Origin: Digitaria exilis
Lineage: Eukaryota; Streptophyta; Magnoliopsida; Poales; Poaceae
Length of the DNA stretch: 64,000 bases
Reading direction: 5' to 3'
Assembly: GCA_015342445.1 (NCBI GenBank)
Contig: JACEFO010001035.1
Span: 930,001-994,000, forward strand
Shown: in pieces, positions 34,760 through 44,612 of the stretch
Numbering within the stretch: the first letter of the stretch is position 1
Layout of the letters: every line of letters starts with the position of its first letter
The notes under the pieces: model-generated
Told to the model about the DNA's origin: nothing
Seen by the model: the letters and a program-made list of their open reading frames with translations, nothing else
The model's database searches: none
Made by a program: the position numbers and the translations under genes

Positions 34760-35035
34760 TATCTAGGGGCTAGTTCATAATTAATCTTGAAATCTATGTG
34801 CTAACTTATATGAATATAAATATTCTAGGGGCTAGTTCATAATTAATCTTGAAATCTATGTGCTAACTTATATGAATATAAATATTCTAGGGGCTAGTTC
34901 ATAATTAATCTTGAAATCTATGTGCTAACTTATATGAATATAAATATTCTAGGGGCTAGTTCATAATTAATTTTGAAATCTATGTGCTAACTTATATGAA
35001 TATAAATATTCTAGGGGCTAGTTCATAATTAAACT
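34760..35035. repeat. 62-bp tandem array, about 4.5 copies (dimer of the 31-bp monomer)
   Basis: The unit is ATTCTAGGGGCTAGTTCATA plus a second half with ATGTGCTAACTTATATGA, repeated with almost no change. Each 31-bp half resembles the monomer of the 29.2-30.2 kb array (GGGGCTAATTTATAAT / GTGCTAACTTATATGA). It occupies the promoter side of the first minus-strand unit of the CACTA. Confidence 0.88.
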
Positions 35036-35424
35036 AAAAAAGAGATAAAAAGTAATTCTTATATAAAAAATAAAAATGAAACAATGCAAAGGATTATAGA
35101 AATTATTAACAGTAGAACTATAGAAATTATTAACAACAATCATGAACAACTACAAAATCTCTCTCCTCTTTCCCTCATTTTAGGAAATCACAAATTTCTC
35201 TAGCTACAAAACATTAAAAGCAACATACTAAACTTCGGTGAGCGGGTAAATGAAGTTACTAACCTTTAGAACACTTAGATGGGTAAAATCTCCACAAATA
35301 GTTGAAAAAATGGGCAGCACCTCCCCCCTAGAGCTCTTGGATGTGAAGAACAAGCTCCTCTCAGGTAGATGCAATTTGAGCGGCTGGCTGTCGGGAGGAG
35401 GAAGGAGCCCCTTTTTATAGAATT

Positions 35425-35735
35425 GCAGTTAGTACCGGCTGGAGCCACCAGCCGGTACTAACCGTAAATGTTTAGTACCGGCTGGTGGCTCCAGCCGGTA
35501 CTAAATTCCCTGCACCGGCTGAAGCCAACAACCGGTGCTAACTGAGCGCATTTAGTACCGGCTAGTTTCACCAGCCGTACTAACGTGTTCTAGCCGTTGC
35601 CCCTGCCATCAAAGGTGTCGGTGCGCGCAATTTAGTACCGGCTGGTGACACCAGCCGGTACTAAATTGGCGCAGTGACGTCGACGCATGGCTCTTTTGCA
35701 CTTTAGTACCGGCTCAAAGTGCAACCGGTACTAAC
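35425..35735. repeat. Right subterminal palindrome cluster of CACTA
   Basis: At least four palindromic modules. The best is 35628-35647 with 35649-35668: CAATTTAGTACCGGCTGGTG and its complement around a single base. Together with the left cluster they mark the CACTA ends. Confidence 0.85.
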
Positions 35736-37740
35736 GTGCCAGGGACGAATGCTCGGTTCTCTAGTAGTGAGAACATCATCGCGTCATGAAGGCTGTGCCG
35801 TTCGATCAATCTCCAAGGCCCGGTGCAGCATCCCGTCACCGTGCCGATCGTTCTTCGGCCATCGCGTGTGCCGACAGTTCTTCAGCATTGGTAAGCACAC
35901 CCATATTTTATCCTCTATTTCTTTTCATCTCCGATCTGATATCTTTTTGCCAAGGTTTTATGTTGTCCCTTTGTAAACCGAGAGCAGATCGTCTAAACAG
36001 CCAGCAGTGCAGTAGCTCACGTATAGAAGTAAACAAGAATCTGCCATGCAAGGGGTGAGATCATTATGATGTCATGCCTATGCAGTAATTAGGTTTCTTC
36101 TTGTAAAGAAATAATTAGGATACTGCCAGTATACGATTCCATTGCAGTATATATCAAGGTCAGTACTCGTGTCTATCGTTGAATCGTAAAGAAACAGTCC
36201 TTAATTTCTCTCATGCAACCCTTGTGACAAATGTTCATTTATTTATTAAATTCCTTTCTTGATTACTGCTCATCCGTATGCAATAATTCCTGATTCTTTT
36301 TATCTACTTATCCAAAATTCCAGAAACGTCTCCTTGACATATGAACTCCATAATTTAGCTGAATTCTGTTTACCGGATCTCATTAGGGCGTTCTTTTAAA
36401 TATTTGATTGCTTGCGTGTTTGTGCCTATGCTGCATGATCGTTGCCTGAGAGTTGTCAAGAACAAGAGCGGATGATTGTCTAAGCAAATATTTTTAGGAG
36501 TTAAGGCAAGTGGATTTCCCCCTCAGCATACTCTCTTTTGATCTATGCAACATCATGTTAATTAATGTTACTTTATGTATGTATATTGCATTAATTTGAT
36601 GGGTCCTATTTAAGGATGACTAGTTTTTATTGACCATCTCTTTGATAAAACTGGGTCTTACATTAATGTTGGGTAGCTTGCTTAGCTACTATACTTGGGA
36701 ATGATTCACACTAATTATGAAGATAATAATTTTGTGCTACAATTTATCAAAATGTTTATATCCATGTTCTGATGATGAAGTTAAACAAGATCACTTATGT
36801 TAATTGGAACATGGAGCGGCAACCTGGGATTTAACCATACAACCACAATACCATATGGCTCTGGTCTTGGCTAAGTAACTAGATGAACTATATTTTGTGT
36901 TCACGCTGCACGATGGTGGGTTATGGGGTCCAAAGCTTAGAGGAGTGGTGAAGGAATGCTTCGGCTTCCGAAGTACCGTCGATACCGGGGAGCGGACACA
37001 TATATATAGGGATTCTTTGGAAAGGCCTCGTAGCGTCCCTATGCAGTCACACCTCAGAAGTGTGGTACGTGCTTAGCCCGTACTGCATGGTTGGGTTTAA
37101 AGTTCTTCGGAGCTTTTACGCGAGTTGTGGTGAAAGTGTACAACCTCTGTAGAGTGTAAACTGTTATAACAGCCGTGTTCGCGGTTATGAACAGCCCGGA
37201 TCCTCACATGATAATTGAACTTGAAGATGAAAATAAATTGTGGTTCCTGGTTAAGGAATGAGTGCTTTGGCACGAATGATGTGAGATGATGTATATCTCT
37301 TTATATGATTAATTTGGGTTGGTATATATTTATATCTTAGTAATCAAGTGCTTTCTAATAAAACTTAACCAACTAAAGTACTGACCGCTCTTAACCAAGC
37401 CTTTCCTTGAAAGCTTTGCATATTTTCCCCCACTTGTTGAGTACCAACCATAAGTGTACTCATCCTTGCTAAATATTGGATCAGAAGGAAAAGAAGATGT
37501 GAAGTTCTTCAGTGACTTCGATGAAAATTGCTAGGCGTACGCAACCCCCAGTCAACTGCTTGTGGTGAAGAGTTGAAGATTTCCGCTGCTAGAATATCGT
37601 TGTAATGTATTTATTTCATTATTTCCGCTGTAACTTTGTGTTCTGTATTCATGGAGTCTATCATATATGTGAAACTTGATCCTGGCGCACATATGAGATG
37701 CATTCGGTTTGTCCTTTATAAAACCGGGTGTGACAGATAC

Positions 37741-39054
37741 CCGATAATCGTAGTGTGGATGGGAAGGGAGTAGCCACATCATTTTGATCACAAACATTTA
37801 TTCTTTATCAATAATTAGGCAATATTCTAAATAGAAAACTTCATTTTGGCTGCGATGTTAAATTCCATTGTATGGTTGAACCCTGGCTGATATCTGGGGC
37901 GTTAAAGGTATTGGGTGTGAACATAAGGCGAACATAAGTCTAAGTTTAAGATTAAGTATGTTTGATTGGGTGGGGGATTATTGGTCTGTGTGTATCCACC
38001 AACACGTGATTGTTTCGAGAGAAAAATATAACGATTTCGCTCACTGTCCCATGGAAGAAAAATAATGCGGGTGTACCAGTGTGCTATGTACACAAAAGAA
38101 AAGACATAGGAACATATATTTTATTCATAATATTCAACATACAAATACATGGTTCCCTTGTATGTGTGCGCTCCATAACCTGCCATCGGGCAGATCAGAT
38201 ATAGGCGATGTGATCTTCTAGTTCCTGGGGCCTCGGAAGGCTCCCAGTTAATTACCTCCGCAAGACTAGCGTGCTAGAGTACCTCTGATTAAGCTGTTTT
38301 GATCATCGTCTTCAATCTTCGTTTCGCGTTCTCCATGCATGTGGTGGTGGTGGTGTAGATGTGCGGCATAGCTGAAACGTTAGCTCCGTCGCCCACGTCG
38401 CCTGACATTGTCGGTCACGAACGGCGTGGTGGTGTAGAAGATGGGCGTCGGCATGATCCATGGCCTCGTCGGTATCCATGGGCTGAAACGTCAGCCGCGT
38501 CTGCCCATGTCGTCCGGCCTCATCGGTCTCAGACGACGTGAACTCGTGGTAGTAGTCATAGATGTAGATGCATGGTCACATAGAGCTCGTGACTGAGTCG
38601 GCGTTGTAGCAGCTTGATCGTCAAGGTGCTGATCATCAGCGTAGTCGAAGTAGAGGTCGTCTTGAAGACTTGGTGAATCAATGGGAAGTAGAGGAGATCC
38701 TTCCGCCCGGGGAACTCATGCTCCCTTGCTAGCTTCAAGCCTTCTACAAGAACGCACCTGCACACGTCTTCGTGATCTCACGTGGCTTGCTTGTTGACCC
38801 ATGAAGTGCGTGCAGCATGCATGCATCGTATGGTCACGGAACATCCTTCATTGCTAGCTCGTGTCACTCACTCCGACTTGGCTCTGGCATGGTCGCCGGC
38901 TCCTTGCAGCGATGGCTATGGTGCCTTGCTGCTGCTCGCTAAAGTCGTCGGCATCAACTCCAGTGGCCGGCAGCACTTGACGTTGTGGACGAGAATGCCG
39001 GGCTCCTGGCAGCCGAGATGAAGATGCTCGAGGTCGCCTGGCGATGAACGCGTG
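37741..39054. other. Intergenic flank between two insertions, no gene recognised
   Basis: Short frames only. At 38365-38530 a GCTGAAACGT(T/C)AGC plus CCCA(C/T)GTCG block occurs twice, suggesting a decayed tandem repeat of about 110 bp. It is the left flank of the Tat-type element; the matching right flank starts at 51048. Confidence 0.4.
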
Positions 39055-39567
39055 TGTTGTAACACGGTTTTTCTAGTATTACAAACAGTGAGAAGATTAC
39101 AGTTGTCCTCCTTTTGTCTCTTCCAAAAAACATCCTCCCCTACAATTACTGTTGACCTGCTATTTATAGGGGCCAACCTCGTATGTTTACAAGACCGTTA
39201 CTTCCCGCCAGAAATCCTATAACTATCTTAGCTTTCAGATGACCGTTGCTTCCCGCCAATCTCCACCTTAGCCTCGCAACAAGAGATGGATTCGTCTTGA
39301 CAGTTCCTCGTCTTATGACCAGCCTTGTGCTATTGTCTTCTTCGCCTTGACTTCGTCAGTCCTGCTCGAAACTCTAACCTCTTCGAATTAGATTCGCGCT
39401 CGTCATCTTCGTCTTGACTTCTTCAGTCTCGCCTGTGACTCTAACCTCTTCGAATTAGTTTCACGCTTGTCTTCATCGTCTTGACCTCTTCTGTCTTCAT
39501 CGTCTTGACCACTTCAGTCTCGCCTGCGAAAATAGAAAATATGATTCCAAGGGGCGTCTCCCCAATA
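39055..39567 (-). repeat. Tat element 3' LTR
   Basis: 513 bp, matched to 50535-51047. It contains internal repeats of CTTCGAATTAG and of GTCTTGAC(C/T)(T/A)CTTC. The purine-rich GAAGGGGCTAC on the minus strand adjoins its inner edge and may be the polypurine tract. Confidence 0.9.
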
Positions 39568-39925
39568 GTAGCCCCTTCGTCCTTGGATTCGAGTTCATTG
39601 CTTTTCGACCCTCGAACTCCTGGAACGAAACCCAAAAGGCGTCCCCTTGGAAAAATTTGGCGCTTACGTTGGCGCCCTTTCACCTCCCAAACGGCGCAGT
39701 CTTCGAAACTTACCGTGCCTATAAATAGCAGAGGTTACCCCCCTAAAAATTACCTTCGCTTTCATCTTTGACTTCGTGCTACTGTCTTCGCTTTGCTCTT
39801 ATTGTTGCTGCCTGTCGAGGTTCTTGAAGTGCTTCTTGATCAAAAAGAGGTTAGTTTTGAAAAATCTTTGTCCTCGTTTCTTGTTTCGTTATGTTTTTAA
39901 TTGTTTTTCGTTATTAGTTTCGGAA

Positions 39926-42900
39926 ATGGCTCATGTAAAGTCTGCTGCGATTCCGACCTCTGATGCGGAGAGAGAGGACAGTCCTCTAGCCTCTAACCCG
40001 GGAAGCGAGGATTTGGAGGGGGTCGAGGCCAATGTCAATGAGCTCGTTGGAGAATCAGCTCCCAAAACCCTTCATTTCGGTCGGTCCTCTGTTACCGCTA
40101 GCATGATTTCGTCCAATGAACAGAATGGATTCTTTCCTGAAGGTGTTGGTCGTGCTCCTGGATGCGAGACTACTCCTGATCCCCAATTCGGAGAGGCTGT
40201 TGTTTTTTCTGAATTCTTTACTGTGGTACATCGTTTTCCTTGTGATCCAATGCTGCCCCAGATCTTGGATTGTTTCAACGTCAAGCTTCATCAGTTGACA
40301 CCCAATTCCTTTGTTCAGCTATCGAAGTTTTTCTGGGGTTTTAAAACATTCGGTGGTGAAGTTGACCTCGACACTTTTGGCCGCTTCAACGAGCTTCATC
40401 TTCAAAAGAGGTCAATCTTTTTGGAAGAAGGCGGAGAAGAGCATGTTGGACAGTTTGGAGTTGCAACTTTTACTTCGCGTCGATGAAGTGCTGCCCTGAA
40501 GATCATGAAAGTTGACTTCACCTACGCTCAATGGAACCGTTGGGATGTGAACTGGCCGAAAAGTCGTGGTTTTATGTTAAAGTTGGCTTTGCCTCTTCGG
40601 ATTCCAGCAATATTAGCTATCCTTTTGCTGGCCCCCTGGCAATATCGAGGTGTCTACTGTGATTGACTTCGATAAAAAATCCGAATCTTTTAAGAAGAAC
40701 AGTCGTTGCTTTATCCATCCTACCCGGCGATTGACAGGCCGTGATGTAGTTGAAGAGTTTCTGGCTGCCAAAATCTGGCCTTTGGGAAATGATTGGAAAC
40801 CCTTCAGAATTGAGGAGAGGCAAATACCTGGCTTCGATTTGCCCACTACTTTTGCTATCTTCGGACTCACGAAGCCTGCGGATGTGACCGATGATGATCT
40901 GGTCTCTAACGTCGAATGGGCCGCAAAATCTTTAATTGGCCCTCTTACGGAAAAGGAGAAAAGGGCTATGATTGACCTCTTCGAGAAACCCAGCCGCTTG
41001 AATCGACCATGGATAGAGATGGGCGTCAAATACGGGGATAGAATCAAACCCTCCAAGCCTAAAAAACGCATGAAACCTGTTGGTAACATTGGATCCGAGC
41101 AAGCTGGAGTAACACGAAGATATAAGAAAATTTTGTCAAAAGTGCTAGTATCTTCAAATCAAGATGTTCCCCAGACGAAAACAAAACTGCTCGAGGCTCA
41201 GAAGAGAAAAACTGTTGGTGTGCATCAGTCTACTTCTACACCTAACAAGAGACCGCGATTAACTCGAAAGGTGGATCTGTCATTACTGGACAGTCCTGAA
41301 GCCAAAGCTGAGGCTGGGAAAGATGAAGAAGCTATTGATGCGGCTTGTGGACTCCTAGGAATTGCTGGTATTGCTGGCGATGACCTCGGCACAGCGGGAT
41401 TCATGAAGGAGTTGACAGGCACTTCTGCTGCTTCGGGAGAAGGTTTGTTTGTTCCTTTCATGAAATGCCCCGGTGCCAGAATGAGCCTCGCAGGCTCGAT
41501 GTCGAGTGTTGTTTCGAAATCTCCAAGAGAATTCGATCCGAACTTTCTTGAGCTCTTAGAGCATAACTTCGGCTTATATTCCACAGAACCAGCCGTCGGG
41601 GGCGTAAACGTTGAAGAAGATAAAGCAGCCAAAGCCGAACACGAGGTCAGTAATTTTAGTTGTACTGTATTTGATCACTAAATTTCTTTCATTGTTTTTA
41701 CTTACTTTGCTTACTATTTTTAGGTCGAGGTTGTTGATGCCAAGGGTAAAAAGATCCCTGAAGAAACATCTATGAAACACCCTCAAAACTTGGCTACTTC
41801 TTCTTTTGTTGAACTTGAGGGTAGTGATGAGATGCTAGGTGAGAAAAAAATTCTGGCACCACTTCCTGTTTGGTTTCGTCTTTGATCCTTATATTCTGTC
41901 TTCGTTTTTATAGATTTTAAAGCATCATTGGAGAACCTTGACTTTGAAGAGCTATCTCGCTTGAGCGTCTCCACAGCGCACAAGGTTCGTGCTTGCTTCT
42001 ATTACTTTATCCTCGTCTTTTCCTTTCTTTATATTTATCTTACGTTTTTGTTTTCGATTTGCTTCCTTAGGTTAAGCTGATCAACGCAGTTTGTGCCTCG
42101 AAGTCTAAGACTGCAGCTGATCCGCTTCGTTTCTTGGAGGGGGACAATGAGAGGCTTCGGGAAGTTAACGATAAACTTCGCAAAGATTTGACTAAGATCA
42201 AGGACACTTGGGACACCACCGATAGAAAATATAAAGCCTTGCAAAAAGACTTTGACAAGAACCTGGTTGTGATCGACAATCTTCGTGAAGCCGTGGTTCG
42301 AGAGTCCGATGCTGCCAAAGAGGCTAAAACCCAAGTGACTTCCCTCGAACTTAAGTTAAAGGAAGCTGAAGAATCTCTAGCCTCTTCCAAGATTCTTGAT
42401 GCTGAGAGGATAACCCGAATTTTTGATTCGTATTCTAACTCGCTCAAGCAGTTCGGAGCCACTCCTTATGCTCTTCCAGTGGACTTGAACATTGATAGTT
42501 TCTTATCTTGGATTGAAGAGGAATTTGCTGGCCTCGGGGATGTATTTTCGATTGCTGGCGACAACTTTGCTCTTACCTGTAACGATGGCCTCGGCAGATT
42601 TCTCGAAAAAGAGAATAAGGAACTACTTCTTCGGGTTGCCGGTCCCGGATTTCGCTTTTCTGACTTCGGAGATTTGTCCTCGTCCAGCTCTAAAGAAGTC
42701 GAGACTATGAAGCGTCGCTTCTTGCGAGACTTCTGGAATATCTACGGGCGAGATATGGCTAAGGACTCCTCTTCGAAAGTAAGAAACTTTTCTGTATAAC
42801 TTTGCTTCTTCTTTTTTTTATTGTTGTCAAAAATCCTAAATCTTTTGCTTCGTTTCTTCACCATGAAGAAACTGAGGGCGCAAATGTTGAAGAAGGAAAT

Positions 42901-42993
42901 GAAGAAGAAGACGAAGAGGAAGAAGATGATGCCCTGGATTCGCCTCCTGATAATGACGAAGCTAAATCTTCCCAAGAAGAAGAAGAAATCTAG
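39926..42993 (+). pseudogene. Antisense gene of the Tat element (Transposase_28-like region, coiled-coil)
   Basis: A spliced plus-strand gene lies antisense to the element. It starts at MAHVKSAAIP (39926). Residues from about FSEFFTVVHRFPCD to LHQLTPNSF match the putative gypsy-type domain annotated as Transposase_28. Introns with GT-AG ends lie at 41646-41723, 41839-41913 and 41985-42070. The 42071-42778 exon is a long coiled-coil. A last acidic exon (EEGNEEEDEEEEDD) ends near 42993; its acceptor is uncertain. Frameshifts between 40480 and 40650 break the first exon. Tat-lineage elements are known to carry extra antisense frames; the function is unknown. Confidence 0.65.
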
Positions 42994-43830
42994 TTGCGAG
43001 TAGAAATTAATTTATGTAAAAACCTTATTCCAAGTGATGTTTGTAGATTCGAGAGCGACTTGAACGCTGAAATTGCTCAATATTTTGTTTATATTAGCCT
43101 CGTAATTATCTTTGATCTTTATTTCGTTTCGAAGTGCATCCGTTGGACTCATAGAGATTCTTTTCCCTTGAAATTGTTTGTACATTTTTCTCTTTCTATA
43201 AGATCATGACCTTTAGTTTCGTTTTCGCTATGGAAAACGCTTAAATATTGTTTGGCTTCTAATTCCCTTGTTAACTCGAGAAAGCCTTGAAGCGGATGCG
43301 CTCTTCTCCATGATTCCACTACTTGAGAAGACGTTGCTGTACGAAGTATCTATGGGCCCTGTGCTATTGATGGTCCTTATCCTGGACAGATCATGTCGTC
43401 GAGCGTTCCTGTGACTCCTGCTGCCTCTCATTTCTAGGGAAAGTTTTCTTTTACACTTGCTTTGCTTTTCCTCTTGCCGAGGCTTGACTCCCCCTTCTCT
43501 TTTATAGTGGTCTTTCGACCCTTGGGAAGATTATGATTTCACCTAACTTCGCGTCCTTTTGAGAGTACAAGTTAGGTGATTCGTTTTAATGTGTTCGTTG
43601 CTTGGTAAAAACTTGTTTTTGAATAAATGCAAATGGGGGCTTCTCTTTTTTGCCTTTGAAAAAGGCGTCCCTCCCTCGATAGCCCCTTTGCGTTTATTCA
43701 TCGCTTCTTATTTCGAGCAACGGATCTGAAAGATTACGTTCTCTTGTTTCACTTTCGAAATAGGGCAACTCTGTTGCTTTTTTCGTTCCCGTTATTTGAT
43801 CTAGACTGCAGGTTTTCTTGCTTGAGGTTT
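42994..43830. other. Spacer between antisense gene and hairpin array
   Basis: This is the probable 3' untranslated region of the antisense gene. Short frames only, no domain. It is U/T-rich on the plus strand and could hold the plus-strand polyadenylation site. Confidence 0.45.
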
Positions 43831-44372
43831 TTGCGAGGTTGTGTTTCTAACCTCTACCTTAGGCAATTTTGTTCGAGATCTTTTGGCGAGGTTATATTTC
43901 TGACCTCGGCCTTGGGCTATTTTGCTCAAGGCCTCTTTTTGCGAGGTTATATTTCCAACCTCAGCCTCGGGCTATTTTGCTCGAGGTCTTTTTTGCGAGG
44001 TTATATTTCCAACCTCGGCCTCGGGCTATCTTGCTCGAGGTCTTCTTTTTTGCGAGATTATATTTGCAAACGCGGCCTCGGGCTATTTTGCTCGAGGTCT
44101 CTTTTTGCGAGGTTATATTTCCAACCTCGGCCTCGAGCTATCTTGCTCGAGGTCTTATTTTTGCAAGGTTATATTTCGACCTCGGCCTCGAGCTATTTTG
44201 CTCGGGGTCTTTTTGCGAGGTTATATTTCGACCTCGGCCTCGAGCTATTTTGCTCGAGGTCTTCTTTTTGCGAGGTTATATTTCGACCTCGGCCTCGAGC
44301 TATTTTGCTCGAGGTCTTCTTTTTGCGAGGTTATACTCCCAACCTCGATGTGTTTTTTGCTCAAGTGCTTTT
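43831..44372. repeat. Tandem array of about 10 hairpin-forming 53-58-bp units
   Basis: Each unit reads like TTGCGAGGTTATATTTC, an ACCTCGGCC block, CTCGAGCTATTTTGCTCGAG, then GTCTT. In the best units CCTCGAGC-TATTTT-GCTCGAGG (for example 44238-44259) forms an 8-bp stem with a 6-nt loop. The array lies between the 3' ends of the convergent antisense gene and pol. Frames stay open on the plus strand in all three phases because of composition. Confidence 0.9.
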
Positions 44373-44612
44373 AGGGGAATCTCCTTTGTTGATTTTTTGG
44401 AGAAATTTACATAGGTTCGCCTCATTAAAAACCTCACCTCCAGTTTCCTGGAGCCCCTTTTGTGAGGAAAAAAGTACGACCTTTTGTGATGAAAGAAAAA
44501 GAGAATAGAGGTGCTTCGTATTTGTGCTTATAGCTCCGCACATTTACGAAGTTGACCTTTACAAAAAGAACTAAAACTTGGAGGAAACTGTACAGCTTTG
44601 CTTGTTCCGATT

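Larger units (their letters stand above)
25318..35769 (-). mobile_element. CACTA (En/Spm-type) transposon, about 10.4 kb, decayed
   Basis: The right end finishes GCTCGGTTCTCTAGTAGTG, whose complement begins CACTACTAGAGAACCGAGC. The left end (CAGTCTGCTGGAGAAC) is a degenerate version. Both ends carry subterminal palindromes built on AGTACCGGCTGG / CCAGCCGGTACT. Inside are a TNP2-type transposase and a second gene typical of grass CACTA elements, both on the minus strand, so the 5' end is on the right. I could not fix a 3-bp target duplication because the left terminus has diverged. Confidence 0.88.
24402..37735. mobile_element. Solo-LTR-like sequence (about 2.9 kb) split by a CACTA transposon
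   Basis: The outer ends are TGTCACACCC at 24402 and GGGTGTGACA at 37735, giving TG..CA termini, with a perfect 5-bp target duplication GATAC at 24397-24401 and 37736-37740. Removing the CACTA (25318-35769) leaves about 2.9 kb with no gag-pol frame and no second LTR copy, so a solo LTR is the simplest reading. The right part contains LTR-like text, including a TATATATAGG word near 37003. A non-coding LTR derivative is an alternative. Confidence 0.75.

Noticed and set aside
25318..35769. Two complete separate CACTA elements in tandem
   Set aside because: No CACTA-type terminus (CACTACTA or its complement) is present near 30.2-30.7 kb, so I keep one element with an internal end-like module.
40613..41089. 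158-aa minus-strand frame opposite the Tat antisense gene
   Set aside because: It mirrors the plus-strand exon, has no gag-pol similarity and lies downstream of pol; a shadow frame.
43744..44508. 254-, 181- and 150-aa plus-strand frames through the hairpin array
   Set aside because: All three frames stay open over the same tandem repeats and give repetitive Leu/Phe/Arg-rich text without a domain; a repeat artefact.
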